NCBI RefSeq assembly: GCF_022132145.1
Contig: NZ_JAJISP010000001.1
Span: forward strand, 1,054,001 to 1,118,000
Source of the DNA: Pseudomonas sp. MMS21 TM103
GTDB taxonomy: Bacteria; Pseudomonadota; Gammaproteobacteria; Pseudomonadales; Pseudomonadaceae
Reading direction: 5' to 3'
DNA: 64,000 bases
Positions 19,728 through 27,881 of the stretch are shown in pieces (the stretch's first letter is position 1; every line of letters begins with the position of its first letter). Both the position numbers and the translations under genes were made by a program. The notes under the pieces are model-generated. The model was not told the DNA's origin, did no database searches, and worked only from the letters and a program-made list of their open reading frames with translations.

Positions 19728-20872
19728 GGGCGAGTCTCCTCCACGTTCGGCAGCGCTTCAGCCGGCGCGTCACGCTCGAGTCGCTCGCGCGCCGACTGCT
19801 TGCGCTGGATATAGGCCTGCACCGCGCTGAGCGAACCACTCAGGTCCGGCGCAGCCACCTCGACCGGTTGCTCGAGCAACTCCGCAATGCGGGCACGCAA
19901 GGCACGACTGCTGGGATTCTCCAGATCGAAATGCGCATCCAGCACCTCGCGCGCCTGCACCAGCGACTGCCGATATACCGGGGTCTGCCCATGCAATGCA
20001 GCCCATTGCGCCTGTTCCAAGGCCAGACTAAGAGCCAGGCGCACCTGCGTCAGACTCTGCCCGGCGAGCAGCGGTCGAATATTCTGATCGGCATTGAAGT
20101 CAATGCGGAAATACTGCGACAGGGTCTCCAGCCACTGCGCCCACCAACTGCTGCCATCACCCTCGGCAGCCAGATCACTGAGCACCCCGCCGGAACTGAC
20201 GAAGGTCGGGTTCAGCGCATGCAGCTGCGCCGCCTGCTCACGCAATGCCGCCAGCTGGAGGAACAACCCGGTGCGATCGGGATTGACGATTGCGCGCAAT
20301 GCCTCAAGGCTCTTGGCCAGTTGCTCGCGCGCGGCGAAAGCGGCGGGGTCGTCCTGGCCGCGAAGAATCTCGTCGGCGCCCTGCACCAAGGCTTCGGCAC
20401 TGTCGATATCCTGCAGGGCCGAAAGACGCAGACTGGCAAGGCGCAACAAGTGCTCGGCCTCGGCCAGACGCCAATCCTGGCGGCTGGCGCCGAGGACCGT
20501 CTCCAGGCGCTGATTGAGCAGCTGCTGATCACCTTGCAACTGCGCGACCAAGCGGCGGCGAGCCTCCAGCTCATCGACGCCGGGCAGTTGTTGCAGACGA
20601 GCATCCAGACCCTGAGTGCGCTGGGCCAAGACTTCGGCTTGACTGCGCACCTCCGCCAGCTGGCCGAGCTGCTGCTGGTCGCGCACCGCCAGACTGCGCA
20701 ATTGCCACAGGCTCCAGCCACCCACCACCACGCCCGCCGCCCCCAGCATCAGCGCCAGCAAGACCAGGCTGTTAGCACGTGACGGCGGTTTTGCCGCCGG
20801 GGCTGGCGGTGTAACAGTGGGCGCCTCCGCTACCGGCGGCTCTTGATCTTTCGGGGTAGTCGCTTCGCTCAC
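19724..20872 (-). CDS. hemX: HemX, putative uroporphyrinogen-III C-methyltransferase-operon membrane protein
   Basis: A 382-residue protein with a Pro-rich cytoplasmic N-terminus, one membrane helix (ANSLVLLALMLGAAGVVVGG) and a long coiled-coil periplasmic part (LAEVRSQAEVLAQRTQGLDA; RLVAQLQGDQQLLNQRLETV). HemX was once annotated as a methyltransferase, but this fold has none of the SAM-binding motifs, so the enzymatic name is doubtful. The start is GTG with AAGGATGG upstream; an earlier in-frame region overlaps hemD and is not supported. It overlaps hemY by four bases and lies 16 nt after hemD. Confidence 0.93.
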   Translation of the reverse strand: MSEATTPKDQEPPVAEAPTVTPPAPAAKPPSRANSLVLLALMLGAAGVVVGGWSLWQLRSLAVRDQQQLGQLAEVRSQAEVLAQRTQGLDARLQQLPGVDELEARRRLVAQLQGDQQLLNQRLETVLGASRQDWRLAEAEHLLRLASLRLSALQDIDSAEALVQGADEILRGQDDPAAFAAREQLAKSLEALRAIVNPDRTGLFLQLAALREQAAQLHALNPTFVSSGGVLSDLAAEGDGSSWWAQWLETLSQYFRIDFNADQNIRPLLAGQSLTQVRLALSLALEQAQWAALHGQTPVYRQSLVQAREVLDAHFDLENPSSRALRARIAELLEQPVEVAAPDLSGSLSAVQAYIQRKQSARERLERDAPAEALPNVEETRP

Positions 20873-20888
20873 GTATCCATCCTTTGCA

Positions 20889-21662
20889 TCAGAGATCGGG
20901 GGCAGGTTGCGCCTGCAACGCCGCCAGCAACGCCGCGGCATTTGCGCCGCGACAGTCCACAATTCGTTCGGCACCAGCAGCCCGCGCCTGCTCAGCCACA
21001 CGCGGACTGGGCACAAACAAGGGTAGCCGAGCCAGCGACGGCCAGTGCTCGCCTGCCAGCTCACGCAAATGGCCAAAGCCTTGCCCACTGCTGACCACCA
21101 GGCCATTCAAGCGTTCCGCCTGCACCCGCTCGACAAGCGTCGCTGGCGGATACTGCGCTGACAATCGACGGTAGAGTGACAGATAGTCGACCTGCACGCC
21201 CTGGGTGCGCAAGCGCTCGGCCAGCAACTCCCGGCCACCCTCGCCGCGCAAAATAAGCACCCGCGGCGTGCCTGCCACAGCCAATGCCTGCTGCAACTGC
21301 GGCAGCGCCAGCAGAGCCTCGCTGTCATCGCCCTGTTCCGGGTAATGCACCGTCAGCCCATAATTATCGAGTATCTCGGCGGTGGCCGCGCCGACACTGA
21401 ACCAGGGCTGTTCGGTCGGCGGTTGCGGCCGGTAACGGTCGAGCAACCCCAGACCAAGCCGCGCGGCCGGCTTGCTCACCGCGATCACCGCGCAGTAACG
21501 ATCGAGTTCGAGGATGGTCGCGCGCTGCTCCGGCGTCTCGGCCAGGGCCTCGATCACCAGCAACGGCAGGCAGCAGCTGTAAACCCCCTGCTCGGCCAAG
21601 GTCGCGGCCAGGGCCGCGCACTCCTCGACCGGGCGGGTCAGCAGCAAGCGCCAATTGCTCAC
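20889..21662 (-). CDS. hemD: Uroporphyrinogen-III synthase
   Basis: Cyclises hydroxymethylbilane to uroporphyrinogen III with inversion of ring D. It is 257 residues, normal for this poorly conserved family. Visible features are [13 protein letters not shown] at the start, [15 protein letters not shown] in place of the usual F-T-S-xN stretch, [20 protein letters not shown], and [20 protein letters not shown]. The GTG start overlaps the hemC stop by four bases (GTGA), and translation coupling explains why an earlier start inside hemC is not used. Confidence 0.95.
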   Translation of the reverse strand: MSNWRLLLTRPVEECAALAATLAEQGVYSCCLPLLVIEALAETPEQRATILELDRYCAVIAVSKPAARLGLGLLDRYRPQPPTEQPWFSVGAATAEILDNYGLTVHYPEQGDDSEALLALPQLQQALAVAGTPRVLILRGEGGRELLAERLRTQGVQVDYLSLYRRLSAQYPPATLVERVQAERLNGLVVSSGQGFGHLRELAGEHWPSLARLPLFVPSPRVAEQARAAGAERIVDCRGANAAALLAALQAQPAPDL

Positions 21663-22597
21663 TCGGAATCGGCTCCAGCGTAGACGGCTTGCAGGATGTC
21701 CGCCGCGCCCTGCGCCAGCAGCGCCTCGGCAACTTGCACGCCGAGTTGCTCGGCCTGTGCCGCCGGCGCGCGGCTTGCCGCCCGCAGCAGCACGCCACCA
21801 TCGGGCTGGCCAACCAGGCCGCGCAGCCACAACTGCTCGCCTTCGAGCACCGCATAGCAGGCGATAGGCACCTGGCAGCCACCATTGAGCCGCTTGTTCA
21901 GTGCCCGTTCGGCGGTGACGCGCAGAGCCGTGTCACGATGGTTCAACGCTGCCAGCAAGGCATGGATCTCGGTATCGGCGCTGCGGCATTCGATCCCGAC
22001 CGCGCCCTGCCCGCCCGCCGGCAGGCTGTCTTCGACACTGATGGAGGAACGAATGCGTGCGGCAAAGCCCAGGCGAATCAGGCCGGCGGCCGCGAGAATG
22101 ATGGCGTCGTACTCGCCCGCATCCAGCTTGGCCAGACGGGTATTGACGTTGCCGCGCAGAAACTGGATCTGCAGGTCGGGCCGGCGGGCCAACAACTGCG
22201 CCTGGCGACGCAAGCTGGAGGTACCGACCACACTGCCGGCTGGCAGGGCATCCAGGCTGTCAAAACTATTGGAGACGAAGGCGTCACGCGGATCCTCGCG
22301 CTCGCAGATGCAAAACAGGCCCAGGCCTTCGGGGAAGTCCATGGGCACATCCTTCATCGAATGCACGGCGATGTCAGCCTCATGCTCGAGCAGGGCGGTT
22401 TCCAGCTCCTTGACGAACAAGCCCTTGCCACCGATTTTCGCCAGCGGCGCATCGAGCAGCTTGTCGCCGCGGCTGACCATTGGCACCAGGCTGACTTGCA
22501 GACCCGGATGAGCCAGCTCCAGGCGAGCCTTGACATGTTCGGCCTGCCACAGGGCCAGGGCGCTTTTACGGGTGGCGATACGGATTTCGCGGGGCAT
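21659..22597 (-). CDS. hemC: Porphobilinogen deaminase (hydroxymethylbilane synthase)
   Basis: Polymerises four porphobilinogens to hydroxymethylbilane. It is 312 residues. It shows [20 protein letters not shown] at the N-terminus, [40 protein letters not shown], and [15 protein letters not shown] with the cysteine that carries the dipyrromethane cofactor. The start [11 protein letters not shown] is set by homologous length. Upstream lies algR on the same strand, about 110 bp away, so the algZ-algR pair and the hem operon could share transcription; that is as in P. aeruginosa. Confidence 0.97.
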   Translation of the reverse strand: MPREIRIATRKSALALWQAEHVKARLELAHPGLQVSLVPMVSRGDKLLDAPLAKIGGKGLFVKELETALLEHEADIAVHSMKDVPMDFPEGLGLFCICEREDPRDAFVSNSFDSLDALPAGSVVGTSSLRRQAQLLARRPDLQIQFLRGNVNTRLAKLDAGEYDAIILAAAGLIRLGFAARIRSSISVEDSLPAGGQGAVGIECRSADTEIHALLAALNHRDTALRVTAERALNKRLNGGCQVPIACYAVLEGEQLWLRGLVGQPDGGVLLRAASRAPAAQAEQLGVQVAEALLAQGAADILQAVYAGADSE

Positions 22598-22709
22598 GGG
22601 CAATTCCAGAAAACGGACTGCCCGGAATAATAACAGGGGCCGCACAGTGGGTGTGCGCGGCGTGGAAATGGGCAGCCTGCGCCACACTTCTCATGCCCGG
22701 CCAACCCCG

Positions 22710-23456
22710 CTACAAATTGTTCATCAGCTTGCGCACCCCGGCCACGTGCCGGCGGCTGACGATCAGCGCGTCACCATTGAGGCCCTTGAGAAATAGCTGG
22801 AAATGCCCGAGTGGCGTGCGCTGCAGGCGCTCGATGCGCTCACGGGCAACCAGGGCGTTGCGATGGATGCGCACGAAACGATCGCCAAACTCGTCTTCCA
22901 GCGCCTTCAGCGGCTCGTCCAGCAGCACTTCGCCGCCGGCATGGCGCAGGGTCACGTATTTATGGTCGGCGATGAAGAAGATGACCTCATCGAGTGGAAT
23001 CAACTCGATGCCCTTGCGCGTGCGCGCACTGATATGGCTGCGCGGGCCTACGCCACTCTCCGCAGCGGGACGCGTCAGGGCGGCGAGTTGCACCCGGTTT
23101 GGCCGCTCGGCCTTTTTCAGCGCCTCGCTGAGGTGCTCGGCACGCACCGGCTTGACCAGATAGCCCACCGCGCTGACCTTGAACGCCTCCAGGGCGAATT
23201 CGTCATGGGCCGTGCAGAAAATCACCGCTGGCGGCGCTTCGCGCTCGCAAAGTTTGGCGGCGACCTGCAGGCCATCGAGGCCCGGCATACGGATATCCAG
23301 CAGCACGACATCCGGCTTCAGGCTGTCGATCAGGGTAAGGGCCTCTTCGCCATTACTCGCAGACGGCTCGAGGACACGGTAGCCATCGAGCTCGCCGACC
23401 ATACGGCTCAGGCGCTCACGGGCCAGGGGTTCATCATCGACGATCAGGACATTCAT
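22710..23456 (-). CDS. algR: LytTR-type response regulator AlgR
   Basis: A 248-residue response regulator, the same length as P. aeruginosa AlgR. The receiver has the acidic pair D7/D8 and phosphoacceptor D54 in VVLLDIRMPGLDG. The C-terminal LytTR DNA-binding domain is recognised by ELIPLDEVIFFIADHKYVTL and RFVRIHRNALVARERI. In P. aeruginosa it controls alginate (algD), twitching motility (fimU operon) and other genes. Its ATG overlaps the algZ stop by four bases, which fits coexpression with its partner. Confidence 0.97.
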   Translation of the reverse strand: MNVLIVDDEPLARERLSRMVGELDGYRVLEPSASNGEEALTLIDSLKPDVVLLDIRMPGLDGLQVAAKLCEREAPPAVIFCTAHDEFALEAFKVSAVGYLVKPVRAEHLSEALKKAERPNRVQLAALTRPAAESGVGPRSHISARTRKGIELIPLDEVIFFIADHKYVTLRHAGGEVLLDEPLKALEDEFGDRFVRIHRNALVARERIERLQRTPLGHFQLFLKGLNGDALIVSRRHVAGVRKLMNNL

Positions 23457-24535
23457 AGGACACGGGCTTCCTGCGTGAGTCTCGCACAAGGATAGCGTAG
23501 ACAGGTGAAGTGGCGGCCGTCACGGCGCTCCACGCTGAGACTGGCCCGCGGCCCGAAAAGTGCCGCAAGACGCGCATCGATATTACCCAGCGCCTGGCGT
23601 GTCCCACGCGAGGGCAGCTGCTCGTGTTGCTCCTCATAAGGGTTGCTGACGCATAACTGGAAGACCCCATCGGTATAGCTCGCCTCGACACGCACCAAGC
23701 CACCCTCGATGCGGGGCTGGATCCCATAGATCAAGGCGTTCTCCAGCAATGGCTGCAGCGTCAGCTGCGGAATCGGCAAATCGTTAGGCACATCGACCAC
23801 CTCCCATTGCAACTGTAGTCGCTCGCCGAGGCGATAGTATTCAATCGACAGATATCGCTTGGCCAGCTCCAACTCTTCACTCCAGGGCACCAGGTTGCCG
23901 GGGTTGGCCAAACTGGCGCGAAACAGGTCAGACAGATCCAGCACGGCCTGCTCGGCCTTGAGCGGATCGATCACCACCAGGCTGGCGATGCTGTTCAAAC
24001 TGTTGAACAGAAAGTGTGGCCGAATCCGCGCTTGCAAAGACTCGATGCGCGCGCGCAACTCCGCCTGTTCCTGCCTTCGCCATTGGCTCTGCAGATAGAA
24101 ATAGCGTAGCAGCAGCGCAGACATGATCATGCTGATCAACGCGTGGCGCAGGTAAAGCTTGACCTCGCCCGCATGCGGCAGCGGCCCGCCAAGGTTGTAA
24201 TAATCGGCCACCGCGGTGCAGGCGAGCGTAAGCCCGACCACGATCAGGCAGCACAACAGGCCGGCCAGAGCCGCACGCCAGCGCGCCAGCAAGGGTCGCA
24301 GACGACACAGCAGGGCCGCCGACAGCAACAGGATCCACTGCACGAACAGCGAGGTCAGCGCCAGGCGCACCCAGTCGAAGCCCGGCAACATCGGCTCGGC
24401 CAGCACCAGCACCAGCACCAGCAACTCGGCCAGCAGGACCATGCTCAGCAGCGCTTCCGGCTCGCACAGCTCCGGGACGAAGAAGTCGTCGATGGACGCC
24501 GGCGGTTTTTTATTGTTCAACCATTGAGTATGCAT
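23453..24535 (-). CDS. algZ: Membrane sensor histidine kinase AlgZ (FimS)
   Basis: A 360-residue LytS-like sensor kinase paired with AlgR. Four or more hydrophobic segments fill residues 25-145. The cytoplasmic part carries the phosphoacceptor-like motif RPHFLFNSLNSIASLV (His174) and a degenerate ATP-binding region with LTLQPLLENALIYGI. The N-box is short and the G boxes are poorly formed, as known for the family. It is divergent from argH with 256 bp between them, where both promoters must lie. The start MHTQWLNNKKPP is preceded by a weak GC-rich site. Confidence 0.95.
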   Translation of the reverse strand: MHTQWLNNKKPPASIDDFFVPELCEPEALLSMVLLAELLVLVLVLAEPMLPGFDWVRLALTSLFVQWILLLSAALLCRLRPLLARWRAALAGLLCCLIVVGLTLACTAVADYYNLGGPLPHAGEVKLYLRHALISMIMSALLLRYFYLQSQWRRQEQAELRARIESLQARIRPHFLFNSLNSIASLVVIDPLKAEQAVLDLSDLFRASLANPGNLVPWSEELELAKRYLSIEYYRLGERLQLQWEVVDVPNDLPIPQLTLQPLLENALIYGIQPRIEGGLVRVEASYTDGVFQLCVSNPYEEQHEQLPSRGTRQALGNIDARLAALFGPRASLSVERRDGRHFTCLRYPCARLTQEARVL

Positions 24536-24791
24536 CGGCGCAGTTTCCCCGCGGCCCGGCCGGGCGGCAAGCGAGCCAGCTGCAGTCGGGCAAAATAAAC
24601 CGCTTAAATTCGGCCTGGCTCGGCAAACTGTGAGCCAGGCAACACTGCCCATGCTGTCGTGGTACACAACGGCCGACAAACCGACCCGGCGATTTTGCCC
24701 GCCAGCCTGTTATTATCGGCGGACTTTTTCCGCCATGCCGGCCGCCACCTGCGGCCCGCCTGTCTTTTAGCGCATTAGCCGAGCGAAGCCC

Positions 24792-26186
24792 ATGAGCACT
24801 GAAAAAACCAATCAATCCTGGGGCGGCCGCTTCAGCGAGCCCGTCGACGCCTTCGTCGCCCGTTTCACCGCTTCCGTCGAATTCGACAAGCGCCTGTATC
24901 GCCACGACATCATGGGTTCCATCGCCCATGCGACCATGCTGGCCAAGGTCGGCGTGCTGACCGATGGCGAACGCGACAGCATCATCGACGGCCTGACCCA
25001 GATCCAGGTCGAGATCGAGGCCGGCCAGTTCGACTGGCGCGTCGATCTGGAAGACGTGCACATGAACATCGAAGCGCGCCTCACCGACCGCATCGGCGTG
25101 ACCGGCAAGAAGCTACACACCGGGCGTAGCCGTAACGATCAGGTCGCCACCGATATCCGCCTGTGGCTGCGCGACGAGATCGATCTGATCCTCGCCGAAA
25201 TCACCCGCCTGCAGCAGGGCCTGCTGGAGCAGGCTGAGCGCGAAGCCGAAACCATCATGCCCGGTTTCACCCACCTGCAAACCGCCCAGCCGGTGACCTT
25301 TGGCCATCACCTGCTGGCCTGGTTCGAAATGCTCAGCCGCGACTACGAGCGCCTGGTCGATTGCCGCAAGCGCACCAATCGCATGCCGCTGGGCAGCGCC
25401 GCGCTGGCCGGCACCACCTACCCGATCGACCGCGACGTCACCGCCCGGCTGCTCGGCTTCGACGCCATCGGCGGCAACTCGCTGGACGGCGTGTCGGATC
25501 GCGACTTCGCCATCGAATTCTGCGCCGCCGCCTCCATCGCCATGATGCACCTGTCGCGCTTCTCCGAAGAACTGGTGCTGTGGACGTCCGCGCAATTCCA
25601 GTTCATCGACCTGCCGGACCGCTTCTGCACCGGCAGCTCGATCATGCCGCAAAAGAAAAACCCCGACGTACCCGAACTGGTGCGCGGCAAGACCGGCCGC
25701 GTATTCGGCGCCCTGACCGGCCTGCTGACCCTGATGAAGGGCCAGCCGCTGGCCTACAACAAGGACAATCAGGAAGACAAGGAACCGCTGTTCGACGCCG
25801 CCGACACCCTGCGTGACTCGCTGCGCGCCTTCGCCGACATGATCCCGGCGATCAGACCCAAGCACGCGATCATGCGTGAAGCGGCGCTGCGTGGCTTCTC
25901 CACCGCCACCGACCTGGCCGATTACCTGGTGCGCAAGGGCCTGCCGTTCCGCGATTGCCACGAGATCGTCGGCCATGCCGTGAAGTACGGCGTCGACAAC
26001 GGCAAGGACCTGGCCGAGATGAGCCTGGACGAACTGCGCCAGTTCAGCACGCAGATCGAGCAGGATGTGTTTGCGGTATTGACCCTGGAAGGCTCGGTCA
26101 ACGCACGCGACCATATTGGCGGCACCGCACCGAATCAGGTGCGGGCGGCGGTCAACCGTGGCCAGGCGCTGCTGGCCACTCGTTAG
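24792..26186 (+). CDS. argH: Argininosuccinate lyase
   Basis: Splits argininosuccinate into arginine and fumarate, the last step of arginine synthesis. It is 464 residues, the standard length. The fumarase/aspartase superfamily signature [20 protein letters not shown] is present, as are [20 protein letters not shown] and [20 protein letters not shown] with the catalytic His region. It is divergent from algZ, as in P. aeruginosa. A strong hairpin lies between its end and the converging GST gene. Confidence 0.98.
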   Translation: MSTEKTNQSWGGRFSEPVDAFVARFTASVEFDKRLYRHDIMGSIAHATMLAKVGVLTDGERDSIIDGLTQIQVEIEAGQFDWRVDLEDVHMNIEARLTDRIGVTGKKLHTGRSRNDQVATDIRLWLRDEIDLILAEITRLQQGLLEQAEREAETIMPGFTHLQTAQPVTFGHHLLAWFEMLSRDYERLVDCRKRTNRMPLGSAALAGTTYPIDRDVTARLLGFDAIGGNSLDGVSDRDFAIEFCAAASIAMMHLSRFSEELVLWTSAQFQFIDLPDRFCTGSSIMPQKKNPDVPELVRGKTGRVFGALTGLLTLMKGQPLAYNKDNQEDKEPLFDAADTLRDSLRAFADMIPAIRPKHAIMREAALRGFSTATDLADYLVRKGLPFRDCHEIVGHAVKYGVDNGKDLAEMSLDELRQFSTQIEQDVFAVLTLEGSVNARDHIGGTAPNQVRAAVNRGQALLATR

Positions 26187-26230
26187 CCTCTAGCCGGCTG
26201 TTACGCGGCGCGTCCTGCGCCGCATGAATT

Positions 26231-26266
26231 CAGGTATCGAGCACCGCCGCGGGTGCTCGATACCTG
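26231..26266. terminator. Perfect 15-bp hairpin between argH and the GST gene
   Basis: Arms CAGGTATCGAGCACC and GGTGCTCGATACCTG with a six-base loop. A smaller GCGGCGC/GCGCCGC hairpin lies just before it. There is no clear T run, but its place between two converging genes and its strength suggest a bidirectional transcription stop. Confidence 0.6.
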
Positions 26267-26294
26267 CAGTTGGCCAGCGTTAGTTCACCAGTGC

Positions 26295-26960
26295 TCAGCC
26301 TTTGGCCTTGGCCTGAGCCATCGCTATGAACGCTGCCATCGCCGCGTCTTTATCCGCAGCGATGCGTTTGACGTGCGGATTCTGGTTGAGCAGCACGAGT
26401 AGTTCCTGGGCTGCCGAGAAGTCGGCGAGCAGATCGAGACCGAACAGCTTCTTCGCCACCCCACACGCCAGGTCGAGGCTGTAGAGGAAGTAGATATCGG
26501 CGAGGGTGAAGCTATCGCCCGCCACATAAGGGGTAAAGCTGCCGTGACGCTTGAGCGTGTCGATACCGGCCAGCAGCTCGGCCTTGCACTTGCTTTTCAA
26601 GGCGGAGGAAATCTCCGCGCCGAAGAATGCTTCCGGGTAACCAATCCGCGCGGGCAACTCGATATACAGCTCGATCTCCTTCATCAGCGCGCGCACCTGG
26701 GCACGGGCGAAGGGCTCGCTGGGCAGCAATGCCTGCCCCTCAGTGCACTCTTCCAGATACTCGAGAATAGCACTGGTCTCGCTGATGAAACCCTGCTCGA
26801 CCCCCAGCACCGGCACCTTGCCACGCGGACTGATACTGAGAAATTCGTCGCTCTGGTTGCCGTAAAGGGTCACGACCTCAAATTCCAGCCCCTTCTCGAG
26901 CAAGGCCAGCTTGACCATGTTGAAGTAGTTGCTAACGGCAAATCCGTATAGTTTGAACAT
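26295..26960 (-). CDS. Glutathione S-transferase family protein
   Basis: A 221-residue protein with the thioredoxin-like N-terminal domain (FKLYGFAVSNYFNMVKLALL; GKVPVLGVEQGFISETSAIL, with the cis-proline V-P-V and the ES pair that holds glutathione) and an all-helical C-terminal domain (YVAGDSFTLADIYFLYSLDL). A substrate cannot be assigned. It converges with argH and is divergent from the next small gene. Confidence 0.9.
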   Translation of the reverse strand: MFKLYGFAVSNYFNMVKLALLEKGLEFEVVTLYGNQSDEFLSISPRGKVPVLGVEQGFISETSAILEYLEECTEGQALLPSEPFARAQVRALMKEIELYIELPARIGYPEAFFGAEISSALKSKCKAELLAGIDTLKRHGSFTPYVAGDSFTLADIYFLYSLDLACGVAKKLFGLDLLADFSAAQELLVLLNQNPHVKRIAADKDAAMAAFIAMAQAKAKG

Positions 26961-27102
26961 TCTGTCAGGCTCCAGGCCAGGGGATGGATAGTGAGAGTTA
27001 TAGCCCTTGGGGCACTATCCCAGCCAGCCATATCAGAGCAGTGAATGGCGCGGGCGCTGTCACGCTGGCACACTGCATGCTCAATCCACGGATAAGCCAG
27101 CC

Positions 27103-27381
27103 ATGAGCGAACACGACGAAAACGAAGACGAAACCTTTGCCGAAGAAACGCTGATCCAGGCCATCGAGAATCAGATCGAGGCCGCAGAGCCGCCTGCCGC
27201 CCTGGCAACCCTGAACAAGTTGAGCCTGGTCGGCTACGAGCGGGAAGAAATCCTGCAACTGATGGCGATGGTGCTGGCCCATGAGATCAAGGCCATGCTC
27301 GACGAAGATCGGCCATTCGATGGCACGGCTTACGAGCAAGCCCTGCGTGCACTGCCGCAATTGCCAAAAGAAACGTCCTGA
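27103..27381 (+). CDS. Small acidic conserved hypothetical protein
   Basis: A 92-residue acidic protein beginning MSEHDENEDETFAEETLIQ. No signal peptide or membrane helix; it looks helical (AIENQIEAAEPPAALATLNK; EEILQLMAMVLAHEIKAML). I recognise it only as a type of short protein found in pseudomonads near cyaA, with no known role. The coding call rests on codon pattern and the absence of a better frame. The ATG follows a GATAAGCCAGCC stretch, which is not a strong ribosome-binding site. Confidence 0.7.
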   Translation: MSEHDENEDETFAEETLIQAIENQIEAAEPPAALATLNKLSLVGYEREEILQLMAMVLAHEIKAMLDEDRPFDGTAYEQALRALPQLPKETS

Positions 27382-27518
27382 CGCTAGTCGCATAGTCCTG
27401 CGCACAATCTCGCGTCTCGCTACACTGCACACACCCGCGCCTCGCTTCATTCACGCGGGCCTCAACCAGTCGGGCACAAGCGCTGCCCGGCCCCTGTTTA
27501 CAAGAGCCTGGAGCACTT

Positions 27519-27764
27519 ATGTCCTTTACCCCTGAGCTGGTTGCCGAACTGGATCTTCTCGCCCTGTATAACCTGGGCAACACCCAGGAAGGCCTCAAGG
27601 TTCACCATGTTGCCGCCCCGCAAGCGATTGCCGCGGCTAAACGCCTGCATGCCAAAGGCCTGGTCACCCAGGACGATGGCGGTTACCTGACCAGTCTGGG
27701 ACTGGATGCAGCTGAGCACGCGCAAGTCTTGCTGACCATTCTCAACGTGACAGAGACCGCCTGA
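27519..27764 (+). CDS. TIGR02647 family protein
   Basis: An 81-residue protein of the TIGR02647 family of unknown function, typically found near cyaA in pseudomonads. It begins MSFTPELVAELDLLALYNLG and has a winged-helix-like pattern (AAAKRLHAKGLVTQDDGGYL TSLG), suggesting a small DNA-binding or adaptor fold. A GGAG lies 7 nt before the ATG. It precedes cyaA in the same direction. Confidence 0.82.
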   Translation: MSFTPELVAELDLLALYNLGNTQEGLKVHHVAAPQAIAAAKRLHAKGLVTQDDGGYLTSLGLDAAEHAQVLLTILNVTETA

Positions 27765-27881
27765 CCCGCCGGCACGCCCCGCGCCGCCCGCGCCAGCGGG
27801 CAATGGCGTGGGCGCTGTGGCACTCCTACCTGCACTTCGCCACGGCCGACCGTCTTGGCGCATTGCCCGCCGAGCCTGCGC

